From: Flavobacterium circumlabens
GTDB lineage: Bacteria; Bacteroidota; Bacteroidia; Flavobacteriales; Flavobacteriaceae
NCBI RefSeq assembly: GCF_004345565.1
Contig: NZ_SLWA01000003.1
Coordinates: forward strand, 186,001 to 250,000
Length of the DNA stretch: 64,000 nt
Reading direction: 5' to 3'
Shown: positions 1-8,341 of the stretch, in pieces
How positions within the stretch are numbered: the stretch's first letter is position 1
Layout: every line of letters begins with the position of its first letter
The notes under the pieces: model-generated
Databases searched by the model: none
Told to the model about the DNA's origin: nothing
The model's input: only the letters and a program-made list of their open reading frames with translations
Position numbers and translations under genes: made by a program

Positions 1-174
1 CTCCTTCGTCGAAATGACATAAAATGAGGAAAAATCATTTTTAATCTTTTAATCTGTGGCTTAAAAAAAAACTTAGCGACTCTGTGACTTTGCGATAAAT
101 ATGTCTTCGCTAATCATGAAAAAATAGAATTAAATTTATCTGCGCAAAATGTCTACACACTACTGTTTGAATCT
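1..174. repeat. Intergenic repeat debris at the left edge
   Basis: The first 20 bases match one arm of the palindromic repeat found whole at 4155-4347 (core TTTCGACGAAGGAGAAATC in reverse orientation). It is followed by fragments of two other families seen elsewhere in the window, the 'aatctgtggc' repeat and the 'ctttgcgactttgcg' repeat. No gene is visible here; the upstream neighbour lies outside the window. Confidence 0.6.
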
Positions 175-198
175 TTGAAAAAAAATAAATTGATAGAT

Positions 199-768
199 AT
201 GAGAAATTCAGAATTTGAAATCCATCCTTTTAATCAAGCTTTTTATAGTCAAGCTTTATTAACCAAAACACGTTCAATTTTGAATGATGTTGAATCATTA
301 AATGATTTTTGGAAAAAAGACTATTATGATTGTAAAAACGATGATGTAATTCTAGATTTACTTGAGAATATTATTCTTAGTGTTGGAGGAATTTCTCGGT
401 TTTTTTGGCCTCCAAAGAGTAATTTATATTATAAGAATAGAGGAGAAAAGCTGCGCGAAGTTTATAATGTTAATGATTCAAGTATTTTAAAAAATAGAGA
501 TATGCGAAATCTTTTGGAACATTTTGATGAAAGATTAGATGATTTTTTAAAAGAATTTACTACATGGAAAGTGATGCCAAAATATGTAGGTCCAGTATTT
601 TTTTCATCTGATACAACAGTATTTTTTAGAGCATATTTTTATGATAAGTCTATTTTTAAGATTTTGAATGTTGAATACGAAATAAAACCAATAATAGCTG
701 AAATCAGGAGAATTCATGAAATTTTATTGCTGCAACAAAAAAATGGTGGTCGATTTATATTAGGATAA
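199..768 (+). CDS. Hypothetical protein with HEPN-like RNxxxH motif
   Basis: Unrecognised soluble protein of 189 residues from the ATG at 199; an in-frame TTG at 175 would add eight residues, and neither start has a clear ribosome binding site. It is mostly alpha-helical in appearance and contains RNLLEH at about residues 103-108 followed by FDERLDDFL. RNxxxH is the catalytic signature of HEPN ribonucleases and related non-catalytic HEPN domains, but the motif is short and the fold cannot be shown by eye. It is the first gene of a rightward run leading into an RNA ligase/kinase locus, so an RNA-related role is attractive but inferred. No signal peptide or membrane segment is seen. Confidence 0.5.
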   Translation: MRNSEFEIHPFNQAFYSQALLTKTRSILNDVESLNDFWKKDYYDCKNDDVILDLLENIILSVGGISRFFWPPKSNLYYKNRGEKLREVYNVNDSSILKNRDMRNLLEHFDERLDDFLKEFTTWKVMPKYVGPVFFSSDTTVFFRAYFYDKSIFKILNVEYEIKPIIAEIRRIHEILLLQQKNGGRFILG

Positions 769-875
769 ATGTCTTAAAAAAAAGAGTGTCGTCAGGAAAT
801 GGTTCCTTCGTTCCAAAGAAAATTAAACCATTCCTAAATATTACCTCTTTTTATAATTAAAAAATATTTTAAATT

Positions 876-1412
876 ATGACAATCAAAGAAATAATATACA
901 AAGCTGAAAAAAGGTTTAAAAAAATACAGCTTATTGATTATCTGTATGGATTCCAAATTCAGCCTAATACAAAGTTTACAAAAGGTATTAGCCGCAAAGA
1001 AATTGATCAGCTTGAAATTCTTTTTGGATTTAAATTTCCTTGGGAATACAGAGAGATGCTCTTAACTTTTTCAAATTTAGATACTCCCACAATTTCAATT
1101 AATCCTGAAGATAAATCCGATATTCAATATAATCAGGAGAACTTTTTTTATAATTATCCTGAGGATTATGATAAATCAAGATGGATTATTAATGAAATTG
1201 CTGAAAACAAATTTGAAGCAGAATCTGTTCTTACGGAAGCAGGTTTTGATGTTTCAAAAATAGTTGGATTCATTCCTACGTACCATCATCGGGTTCTTGT
1301 GGTTTTTGAAGATAAATATCTCTCACCAGTCATTTCTGTTTGGGGATCAGATATTATTATGTTTGGAAATAATATAAGGGAATATTTAAAAAATGAACTT
1401 TTAAGAATATAA
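876..1412 (+). CDS. SMI1/KNR4 (SUKH) family protein
   Basis: A 178-residue protein with the SUKH pattern: an acidic helix plus the LG-x-x-(F/L)P-x-(E/D)YR element, here EIDQLEILFGFKFPWEYREM at about residues 44-63, then the later strand VVFEDKYLSPVISVWGSDI. SUKH domains act as immunity proteins against nuclease and deaminase toxins and also occur in housekeeping contexts. The next gene starts two bases after its stop, so the two are probably co-transcribed. No toxin with a recognisable nuclease domain lies beside it; the HEPN-like protein upstream is the only candidate partner and that link is inference. Confidence 0.7.
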   Translation: MTIKEIIYKAEKRFKKIQLIDYLYGFQIQPNTKFTKGISRKEIDQLEILFGFKFPWEYREMLLTFSNLDTPTISINPEDKSDIQYNQENFFYNYPEDYDKSRWIINEIAENKFEAESVLTEAGFDVSKIVGFIPTYHHRVLVVFEDKYLSPVISVWGSDIIMFGNNIREYLKNELLRI

Positions 1413-1414
1413 TT

Positions 1415-2155
1415 ATGAACACACCAATATATCAAATGTTTGGTTCTGAAAATTCGCTAGATGTCGATGTAGTTTTCTTTGTTAAAGAAATGCCGGAAAC
1501 AATAGTAGAAAAACTGACATTATCAAAAGAATTCAGTAAGACCATAACTTCATTTTTTCCGGAAAAAGTAATTAATGCGAATATTGCTGTTTTAAAAAAT
1601 GGTCATTTAACTGGGGTTTATAAAGGAACGACAGATGAATTAAATAATGCGTTGTTTTATACTTATCGGTTTCACGAACAAAAACAGGAGAATCAAATAA
1701 CGAAACTTTTGGTACGGGATGTAGATTTAAAATTTTTGAGAAGCTGTCGCATGATTTTGTCTTTTGTAAGCAAAACCGAATATCGGGTTTTAGTAAAAAA
1801 AGCTTTAAAAGGAAATCTGAATGAAAAAATTCAGGCTTTAGAAACTATAAAACTAAGCGCTATAGCTTCCTTCGGGAAAGAAAAAAATAGTCCCGATAGT
1901 ATAAAATCAATAGCTTTTCAATTAGGGCAAACAATTGCGCTTCAGGAAGGAAAAGAATTTTATACCAAAAATCAAATTGCAGCTTCTTTTCCGGATTTAA
2001 GAAAATATCTTTCCAGAGAAGAAAATGTCGATTTGAATGATTTGCAGAAATGGCTTTCGACATTTATAGAAAACCTTAAAACAAGACTCTCTTTGATGAA
2101 AAACACATCAGAATACAAATATGAAGATGAAAATGATTTTAACTACGCAAAATAA
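1415..2155 (+). CDS. Unknown protein with GSx4DxD motif, beside RNA ligase
   Basis: A 246-residue protein I do not recognise with certainty. Near the N-terminus it has FGSENSLDVDVVFFV (about residues 9-23), which resembles the GS...DxD core of polymerase-beta-type nucleotidyltransferases but with a shorter gap (four residues) than usual. A beta-rich stretch follows to about residue 115 and then a helical C-terminal half. It starts two bases after the SUKH gene and ends 42 bases before the RNA ligase, so it probably belongs to the repair operon. A nucleotide-transfer or scaffold role is inference; the short motif could be coincidence. Confidence 0.45.
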   Translation: MNTPIYQMFGSENSLDVDVVFFVKEMPETIVEKLTLSKEFSKTITSFFPEKVINANIAVLKNGHLTGVYKGTTDELNNALFYTYRFHEQKQENQITKLLVRDVDLKFLRSCRMILSFVSKTEYRVLVKKALKGNLNEKIQALETIKLSAIASFGKEKNSPDSIKSIAFQLGQTIALQEGKEFYTKNQIAASFPDLRKYLSREENVDLNDLQKWLSTFIENLKTRLSLMKNTSEYKYEDENDFNYAK

Positions 2156-2197
2156 CTGCGCACCAAAAATTGAATCTTTGTTTAAAGATTAGAACTA

Positions 2198-3214
2198 ATG
2201 AATACAACGCTTTTAAAAGAAATGATTACAAAAAATTATGTAAAGGTGAACAAACATCCTGAACATGATTTATACATTTATAATTATACACAAAATGCCC
2301 AATTCGAACGTGTTTGGAATGAGGTAACCTTAGCCTGCAGAGGATTGATTTTAGATCAGAATGATAACGTAATTGCAAGACCTTTTCCTAAGTTTTTCAA
2401 TTTAGGCGAAATGGAAAATCAGGTGCTTCCGGATTCGACTTTTGAAGTATATGACAAAATGGATGGTTCATTAGGAATTTTGTATTGGATCAACGATGTA
2501 CCTTTTATGGCGAGCAGAGGTTCGTTTGCAAGCGACCAGTCCGATAAAGCGAATGAGATGCTGCACGGAAAATACAGAAATTCGTGGTCATTTCTGGATA
2601 AAACTAAAACCTATTTGTTCGAAATTATTTATCCTCAAAACCGAATTGTATTAGATTACGGCGTGGCGGAAGAACTGGTTTTATTGGCGATTGTTGATAT
2701 AAAAACCGGAGTAGAATTTCCATTAGAAGATATTGGTTTCCCTGTGGTTGAAAAATACGACGGAATCAAAGACATTATGACTTTAAAAGGATTGGATGTC
2801 AATAACAAAGAAGGTTTCATCATTAAATACGCGAACAATTTCCGTGTAAAAATTAAATTTGAAGAATACCTTCGTTTACACCGAATCGTCACTCAGGTTT
2901 CCAACGTGAACATCTGGGAATATTTAAAAACCAATCAGCCCATGGAAGAGATTCTGGAACGTGTTCCCGATGAGTTTTTCGACTGGGTAAAACAAACCAA
3001 AGGCGATTTAGAGAATCAATATTCGGTAATTGAAAATCAATGTAAAAACGATTTTAAAATTTTGGAATCGCGCAAGGAAACTGCTTTGTATTTTCTAACT
3101 TGTCAATATTCAGGAGTACTATTTGCGATGCTGGACAACAGGGAGTATTCGGAGATTATCTGGAAAATGATCCGCCCGACATTTGAAAAACCGTTTAATA
3201 AAGGAGAAGAATAA
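2198..3214 (+). CDS. T4 Rnl1-like ATP-dependent RNA ligase
   Basis: A 338-residue nucleotidyltransferase-fold ligase that should join 3'-OH and 5'-phosphate RNA ends with ATP. The diagnostic motifs are in order: adenylated lysine in YDKMDGS (K87), upstream ACRGL (R48), motif III FEIIYP (E142), motif IV KEGFIIK (E205) and motif V VKIK (K218 and K220). Spacing and length fit the Rnl1 family, whose T4 member repairs tRNAs cut in the anticodon loop. The next gene, an end-healing kinase/phosphatase, starts two bases after this stop, so translational coupling is likely. The pair reproduces the T4 Pnkp plus Rnl1 healing-and-sealing pathway. The natural RNA target is not shown by the sequence. Confidence 0.9.
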   Translation: MNTTLLKEMITKNYVKVNKHPEHDLYIYNYTQNAQFERVWNEVTLACRGLILDQNDNVIARPFPKFFNLGEMENQVLPDSTFEVYDKMDGSLGILYWINDVPFMASRGSFASDQSDKANEMLHGKYRNSWSFLDKTKTYLFEIIYPQNRIVLDYGVAEELVLLAIVDIKTGVEFPLEDIGFPVVEKYDGIKDIMTLKGLDVNNKEGFIIKYANNFRVKIKFEEYLRLHRIVTQVSNVNIWEYLKTNQPMEEILERVPDEFFDWVKQTKGDLENQYSVIENQCKNDFKILESRKETALYFLTCQYSGVLFAMLDNREYSEIIWKMIRPTFEKPFNKGEE

Positions 3215-3215
3215 A

Positions 3216-4088
3216 ATGAGAAAAGTAATTTTAATGAAAGGATTGCCGGGAAGTGGAAAATCGACTTTGGCAAAAAAGATAATTGCAGAAAACCCGGAAG
3301 CCTACAAACGAATCAACAGAGATGATTTGCGTGCGATGTTTGATAACGGAATTACCTCTCAAAGCAATGAAAAGTTTGTTAAAAAAGTACGTGATGTATT
3401 AATCGTAAAAGCTTTAGAAGAAGGAAAAAGCATTGTGATAGACGATACCAATTTATCGGAAACCAATCTTAGACGCGTTTCTCAATTGGTTCAGGAATAT
3501 AATGAAAAATTCAATCAAAAGGTTGAAGTTGAAGTGAGAGAAGTAGATACAGCTGTTGCGGTTTGTATTGAAAGAGATGCTTTAAGAGAAAAACCTGTGG
3601 GAGAAAAAGTAATCCGAAAAATGCACAGACAATTTTTTAAAGATTCTCCGGAATACTGCACCCAAAACCCCGACCTGCCAAAAGCCATAATTTGTGATCT
3701 TGACGGAACTTTAGCCTTAATGAACGGACGAAATCCTTTTGACGCCAGCAAATGCGACGAAGACGAAATCAATACTCCGGTGGCGAATGTTCTGAGAAAT
3801 TACAAGAAATTGGGATATCAGATATTGCTGGTTTCGGGAAGAGAAGACCGATACAAAGCACCGACCTTGCGTTTTCTCGAAAAACACGAAATCGAATACG
3901 ATGACCTGATCATGCGTAAAACGCAGGACAACCGAAAAGATTCCATCATCAAAACCGAAATCTATCACGAGTTTATAAAAGACAAGTACTTTGTAGAATT
4001 CGTTTTAGACGACCGAAACCAGGTAGTAGATACGTGGCGAAATGACTTGAAATTGCCGTGCTTCCAGGTGTATTATGGGGATTTTTGA
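3216..4088 (+). CDS. Polynucleotide 5'-kinase/3'-phosphatase (T4 Pnkp-like)
   Basis: Bifunctional RNA end-healing enzyme of 290 residues, close to the 301 of T4 Pnkp. The N-terminal kinase has the P-loop GLPGSGKST (residues 9-17), the catalytic region NRDDLR (D36) and lid arginines ERDALR (about 119-124). The C-terminal HAD phosphatase has DLDGT (161-165), VSGRE (about 206-210) and DDRNQVVDTW (about 265-274). I chose the ATG at 3216 over an upstream in-frame TTG at 3183 because AAGGAGAAG lies at a normal distance before it. It would remove 3'-phosphate or cyclic phosphate and phosphorylate 5'-OH ends for the ligase encoded just upstream. No cytoplasmic export signal is seen. Confidence 0.92.
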   Translation: MRKVILMKGLPGSGKSTLAKKIIAENPEAYKRINRDDLRAMFDNGITSQSNEKFVKKVRDVLIVKALEEGKSIVIDDTNLSETNLRRVSQLVQEYNEKFNQKVEVEVREVDTAVAVCIERDALREKPVGEKVIRKMHRQFFKDSPEYCTQNPDLPKAIICDLDGTLALMNGRNPFDASKCDEDEINTPVANVLRNYKKLGYQILLVSGREDRYKAPTLRFLEKHEIEYDDLIMRKTQDNRKDSIIKTEIYHEFIKDKYFVEFVLDDRNQVVDTWRNDLKLPCFQVYYGDF

Positions 4089-4420
4089 TTGGAAGATGCT
4101 AAGGTGCTAAGTTTCTAAGCAACTAAGTTTTTAAAGTATTAATTTCTCATCTTATGTCATTTCGACGAAGGAGAAATCTTCGCGAGAAGCTCTACAAAGA
4201 TTGGACTATCGTTAGGGAATTATTTGCAAAGATTTACCCCCATTTTATATCATTTCGACGGAGGAGAAATCTTCGTTGCAAGATCGACAAAGTATGGTTT
4301 TTGATTGCGGAGTTACTTGCGAAGATTTCTCCTTCGTCGAAATGACAAACTGTGTGTAAAAAACTTTGCGACTCTGCTCCCGACAACCATCGGAATTACG
4401 AGATTAATAATTAAAGAAAT
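4089..4420. repeat. Palindromic intergenic repeat (TTTCGACGAAGG family)
   Basis: This stretch between the kinase and the tRNA-like element has no gene. Arms at 4155-4183 and 4319-4347 are perfect 29-base inverted copies, with a diverged extra copy at about 4249-4275. A small CCGA/TCGG hairpin follows at 4380-4393. Related copies lie at 1-20 and 46445-46533. Short open frames inside it are translations of the repeat and are not called. Confidence 0.8.
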
Positions 4421-4493
4421 CCAAAAGACGAGGGTTCAAATCCTTCCTGCGCAGCTAATAAGTCGCGGTAGTTTAGCAAGGGAAAACAGTTGG
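4421..4493 (+). ncRNA. Putative circularly permuted tRNA-like RNA
   Basis: Read as RNA, this segment holds tRNA arms in rearranged order. A T-arm comes first: stem 4430-4434 with 4442-4446 and seven-base loop TTCAAAT. Then comes an acceptor-like strand 4447-4451 that pairs with 4464-4468 across a 12-base loop. Next are U8/A9-like T4469-A4470 and a D-arm: GTTT 4471-4474 pairs with AAAC 4484-4487 around loop AGCAAGGGA. Finally GTTGG at 4489-4493 can pair over four bases with CCAA at 4421-4424 as an anticodon stem. The ends therefore fall at the anticodon loop, like a tRNA cut there. No CCA and only five acceptor pairs, so not a canonical tRNA. It sits between repair genes. A chance mosaic remains possible. 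Confidence 0.5.
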
Positions 4494-4649
4494 TTTTTTT
4501 AAAGGAATAAAGAAGCACAGTTATACGTTTCAAAAAAAAAAGAACTTGTCACTTAACGCCTTCAAGGCAAAAAATAAATAATAATTAAAGACTCAAAGCG
4601 GATAAAACTCTGAACCTTTGCCCCTTTGAGCCTTTGCAACTTAAAAAAA
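4494..4649. other. Spacer between tRNA-like element and tatD
   Basis: A run of seven T at 4494-4500 directly follows the tRNA-like element and could be a termination or processing signal. The remainder is A/T-rich and includes fragments of the 'cctttg' low-complexity intergenic repeat at about 4611-4640. No gene is seen. Confidence 0.4.
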
Positions 4650-5450
4650 ATGAATACATACATAGACATAGGAATTAATTTAACCAATAAACAATTCCAA
4701 AACGACATAGACGATGTCGTACAAGACGCACTCGATGCCGATGTAGCAAAAATGATACTCACCGGCACCAGCGTCCGAAACAGTGAAGCCTCGGCTGAAA
4801 TCGCTAGGCAATATCCCGGAATACTGTACGCAACAGCCGGAATTCACCCGCATGATGCGAAGAGTTTTGATGCGCAGAGCATTTCAAAACTGCGCCATTT
4901 ATTAAAGCAGAAACACGTAGTTTCAGTAGGCGAGTGCGGACTCGATTTTGATCGTGACTTTTCGCCCAGAAATGTACAGGAAAGCTGCTACAAAGCCCAG
5001 TTAGAACTGGCGATTGAAGTCCAGAAACCGTTGTTCCTGCACGAAAGAGCCGCTTTTGCAAAGTTTATGGACATTACCAAAAACTATTTGCCGCAATTGC
5101 CAAAAGCAGTCGTGCATTGTTTTACCGGAAGTCTGCCCGAAGCCAAAACCTATCTCGATAACGGATTCTATCTGGGTTTTACCGGAGCGATATCCGACAG
5201 TAAACGTTTTGAGCATTTAAAAGAGGTGATTCAATACGTACCGCTCGACCGAATGATGATCGAAACCGATGCGCCCTTCATGCTCCCGAAAAATGTAGCG
5301 AACAGCCTCCTGAAAAAATACCACGAACGCCGTTGCGAACCTGCTTTTCTGCTTTTTGTGGCGGGAACGGTGGCGCAGTTTAAAAGGATTTCTTTAGATA
5401 AAGTGGCGGAGGAAACTACGAGGAATGCTAAGGAGTTTTTTGGGATTTAG
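4650..5450 (+). CDS. tatD: TatD family metal-dependent hydrolase
   Basis: A TIM-barrel hydrolase of 266 residues from the ATG at 4650; an earlier in-frame start at 4626 lies in intergenic repeat sequence. Recognisable motifs are the N-terminal YIDIGINLTNKQF, which is the TatD-proper form, GIHPHDA, VGECGLDFDRDF, LHERAAF, VVHCFTGS and IETDAPFMLP, covering the metal ligands. E. coli TatD (260 residues) is reported as a 3'-5' exonuclease on single-stranded nucleic acid, so an end-trimming role in the surrounding RNA-repair locus is plausible. TatD is also a common housekeeping gene, so the link is positional only. It has its own leader of repeat-derived sequence. Confidence 0.9.
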   Translation: MNTYIDIGINLTNKQFQNDIDDVVQDALDADVAKMILTGTSVRNSEASAEIARQYPGILYATAGIHPHDAKSFDAQSISKLRHLLKQKHVVSVGECGLDFDRDFSPRNVQESCYKAQLELAIEVQKPLFLHERAAFAKFMDITKNYLPQLPKAVVHCFTGSLPEAKTYLDNGFYLGFTGAISDSKRFEHLKEVIQYVPLDRMMIETDAPFMLPKNVANSLLKKYHERRCEPAFLLFVAGTVAQFKRISLDKVAEETTRNAKEFFGI

Positions 5451-5530
5451 GTTCAGAGAGGCAAAGGTGCAGATGTACAAAGTGTAAAACTAAAAAACTT
5501 TGTGTTTTAACGCCTTGGTGGTAAAAAGAA

Positions 5531-5591
5531 GCAGGCTTTTAAATCAGGTATTTTTACTGGGTTTAAAAGGCTTTTTGTTTAATTACATTTG
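5531..5591 (+). promoter_or_regulatory. Shared promoter block before RlaP-OLD-RlaP operon
   Basis: About 60 bases nearly identical to 14911-14971 upstream of the PHP-ATPase. It holds the box AAATCAGGTATTTTTAC at 5541-5557 and ends in a Bacteroidota -7 element TACATTTG at 5584-5591. The box begins 43 bases before the -7 element. The ATG at 5601 lies only nine bases downstream of the -7 box, so the message would be nearly leaderless. A regulator binding the box is inferred. Confidence 0.65.
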
Positions 5592-5600
5592 AAAATAATC

Positions 5601-6353
5601 ATGAAAGAAAAAATACTAGAGAAATTAAAAGAAATAGAAAAAAGCAAGAATGTAGAAATACTTTTGGCTGTAGAATCAGGAAGTCGTGCCTGGGGATTTG
5701 CTTCTCCGGACAGCGATTATGACATCCGTTTTATATACAAACACAAACCGGAGTATTATTTATCGCTTTGGGAAAAACCGGATGTAATAGAATTCATGAC
5801 CGAAGACGATCTTGACGGTTCCGGTTGGGACTTACGGAAAGCCTTAAAGTTGTTAGCAAAATCTAACGCACCTTTGATCGAGTGGTTGTTTTCATCTGTG
5901 GTGTATTATCAAAATGATGATTTCGTCAAACAAATGCAGGAGGTAGCCGTAGCCTGTTTTTCGCCAATAGCAGTTTTACATCATTATTTGGGAACGACAA
6001 AAAACTTTATGGAGGTTTGTGAAATGGAAGAAGTAAAACTAAAAAGTTATTTTTACGCCTTACGCACTGCTTTAGCAGGAAAATGGATTATAGAAAATGA
6101 TACTTTTCCTCCAGTTGCTTTTGCTGATTTATTGCCAATTGCGCCACAAAATATACAAGAGAAAATAATAGAATTACAAAATATAAAGGCCAATCAGGAC
6201 GAAAAATACCTGCATCCAAAAGAAGTTTTAATAACTGATTTTTTATTGGAAACAGTACAATTTAATCAGGAAAATGCCAGTAAGTTGGGAAGTGGGAAGA
6301 AGTTGAGTGAACAGTTGGATTTGTTTTTTAGAAATTTAATTAATAAAATATGA
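5601..6353 (+). CDS. RlaP-like nucleotidyltransferase (first copy)
   Basis: A 250-residue polymerase-beta-fold nucleotidyltransferase with GSRAWGFASPDSDYDIRF (G27-S28, D39, D41), which is the signature of the PF10127/RlaP group found beside RNA ligases. The ATG at 5601 is preferred to the TTG at 5589 because that TTG lies inside the predicted -7 promoter box. The stop overlaps the next start as ATGA (6350-6353), indicating translational coupling with the OLD-family gene. In comparative-genomics work RlaP is described as an RNA-ligase-associated nucleotidyltransferase; its reaction was not defined to my knowledge. Here it probably modifies RNA ends or carries out a conflict-related transfer. 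Confidence 0.8.
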   Translation: MKEKILEKLKEIEKSKNVEILLAVESGSRAWGFASPDSDYDIRFIYKHKPEYYLSLWEKPDVIEFMTEDDLDGSGWDLRKALKLLAKSNAPLIEWLFSSVVYYQNDDFVKQMQEVAVACFSPIAVLHHYLGTTKNFMEVCEMEEVKLKSYFYALRTALAGKWIIENDTFPPVAFADLLPIAPQNIQEKIIELQNIKANQDEKYLHPKEVLITDFLLETVQFNQENASKLGSGKKLSEQLDLFFRNLINKI

Positions 6354-8341
6354 AAAGTTTTTACGATTTAATTTTTTTTAAAAGTACTGGATTTAAAGAT
6401 TATTTCTTGAATGAAGAAGAAGAACCTATGTCTTTCTTACCAAAATTCAATAAGATTAATATCATTGTCGGAGCAAATAATAGTGGGAAAAGCAGATTTA
6501 TTAGAAATTTAATGTCTTTTCAAAATTTGGAAGGTGTTATTGATTTAGCTAAAATTAGAGTTTTTGTTCCTTTATATAATGAACAAGTCGCTGAAGCAAA
6601 TAAATTAATAGAATCAAATATTACAACATATCAGTATCGATCGGACAATACATATTATTCAGGCGGAACAAATCCTGATTTACAAAATGTAAAATTACTA
6701 TCTAATAATTATTTAAAGACTTTAGATATTGATTTATTTAAGGAATTTTCATCAATAATAAATGCTAATAAAAACAGTATAAATAATTTAAGTCATCTCG
6801 GTGTTAAAAATTTATATTTAAGAGATTTTAATGAAATCGATAACTTATTTTTGAAGGAATATAAAAGTATTAAAAGGTATTACATACCAACTTTAAGAAC
6901 AGCTCATTCCTTGTTTAATTTTGATTTAGAGAAGTATTCTAAAATTGAGACTGATGTTTTTTTAAAAACACTTAACAATTATTACAAATTGGATAAAATT
7001 GATGTAGAAGTTTTTACCGGAATTCATCTATACAAAGAAATTTTAAATGCAAGAAATTCAAAAAGAGAAATAAGACAGTCATTTGAAAAATTTGAAAATT
7101 TTATTGGGAAATATTTTTTTGATAATAAAAAGATTGATATTGTTGCCGAATTTAATAAGGATGAGAGTTTAATTGGAAACAATAATTTAGAAAATATTAG
7201 TGTTTATATTGAAGGTGATAAAGAAACTAGAGAGCTTTATGAGTTAGGAGATGGAATCCAGGCAATAATTATATTAATGTATAAAATTTATATGGCTGAA
7301 TCTGATTCTTTCATTTTTATTGACGAACCTGAAATAAATTTACATCCAGGAATGCAGAGATTGTTTTTAGAACAAATAACTGAAAATAAGGACTTAGAAA
7401 AGAAAAATCTAACTTACATAATTACTACACATTCTAATCATTTTTTAGATTTAACTATTGAAAAAGAAAATGTTTCTATATATTCATTTTCTCCAAAGAA
7501 AATTATAAATGGAGATAAACAATTTATAATTAAAAATGTAAATCGAGGAGATAATAAATTGCTTCAAGATTTAGGAGTTAATAATTCATCAGTTTTCATG
7601 GCGAATTGTAGTATTTGGGTTGAAGGAATATCTGATAGAAATTATATAAAAGCATTTTTAAAATCATATTGTCATTCAGTTGGAAAATCTTATCCTAAAG
7701 AAGATATAGATTTTGCATTTTTTGAATACGCAGGCTCAAATATTGATCATTATATTTTTAATGACAAAGTAGAAAAGGAAGATGTGGAGATTGTTTTAAA
7801 TGACATAAAAGCTTTGGCAATTAGTAATAGAATATTTCTTTTAGCAGATTCTGATGCTTCTAAACAAAATAGTAAAAAAGGTCTAAGATTAAAAGAACTT
7901 GAAGATGCAAAAGTTGATAATTTTATTCCTAAAGTTATTTGGAATACAAGAGAGGTTGAAAATCTTTTAACTAATGAAATGTGGAAAGAAATTCTCATTG
8001 AGTTTTGTAATAAAACTTTAGTTAAGTCAAATGAAGCGGATATTTTATTAAAAATTGATAAAGCATTTTCCGAAGTCGATTATTCAGGTTTTGCAAAAAA
8101 ATATGTTGGAGAATTTCTTGAAGAAATAAGAAATAAAATGGGAAAGATTTCTTCAACGTTTATAGTTAATCAATCTGCTTATGAAGTAAAGTCAGATGGT
8201 TCATTTGGGACAATAATTAACAAGCGAGAATTAAGTGAGTTAGTTTTTAATAAAAATTTTTCATGGGAAATCTTATCTAAAAACAAAGAAATTGAAAAAT
8301 TAACAATCGAAATTTATAATTTCATTACGCAAAAAAAATGA
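6350..8341 (+). CDS. OLD-family ATPase with TOPRIM nuclease domain
   Basis: A 663-residue protein. The ABC/SMC-type ATPase has Walker A GANNSGKS (residues 41-48), Walker B FIFIDEPEINLHPG (about 319-332) and the switch histidine in TTHSNHF (about 358-364). A TOPRIM-like domain follows with WVEGISDRNYIKAF (about 421-434) and LLADSDAS (about 496-503). This matches OLD (overcoming lysogenization defect) nucleases, several of which act in phage defence, for example GajA. It overlaps the genes on both sides by ATGA and lies between two RlaP-like genes, so the three probably work as a unit. The gene looks more A/T-rich than the flanking ligase and tatD genes, hinting at separate acquisition. Confidence 0.82.
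   Translation: MKSFYDLIFFKSTGFKDYFLNEEEEPMSFLPKFNKINIIVGANNSGKSRFIRNLMSFQNLEGVIDLAKIRVFVPLYNEQVAEANKLIESNITTYQYRSDNTYYSGGTNPDLQNVKLLSNNYLKTLDIDLFKEFSSIINANKNSINNLSHLGVKNLYLRDFNEIDNLFLKEYKSIKRYYIPTLRTAHSLFNFDLEKYSKIETDVFLKTLNNYYKLDKIDVEVFTGIHLYKEILNARNSKREIRQSFEKFENFIGKYFFDNKKIDIVAEFNKDESLIGNNNLENISVYIEGDKETRELYELGDGIQAIIILMYKIYMAESDSFIFIDEPEINLHPGMQRLFLEQITENKDLEKKNLTYIITTHSNHFLDLTIEKENVSIYSFSPKKIINGDKQFIIKNVNRGDNKLLQDLGVNNSSVFMANCSIWVEGISDRNYIKAFLKSYCHSVGKSYPKEDIDFAFFEYAGSNIDHYIFNDKVEKEDVEIVLNDIKALAISNRIFLLADSDASKQNSKKGLRLKELEDAKVDNFIPKVIWNTREVENLLTNEMWKEILIEFCNKTLVKSNEADILLKIDKAFSEVDYSGFAKKYVGEFLEEIRNKMGKISSTFIVNQSAYEVKSDGSFGTIINKRELSELVFNKNFSWEILSKNKEIEKLTIEIYNFITQKK

Noticed and set aside
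4421-4500. Reading the segment as an ordinary tRNA or as the ends of two adjacent tRNAs
   Set aside because: The T-arm comes before the D-arm, no CCA or complete acceptor exists, and the two halves complement one another in acceptor and anticodon stems, which two unrelated tRNA ends would not.
4154-4502. Short open frames (63 and 65 codons) between the kinase and tatD
   Set aside because: They translate the palindromic repeat and the tRNA-like element; composition is repeat-derived (repeated FRRRRNLR) and no homology is recognisable.
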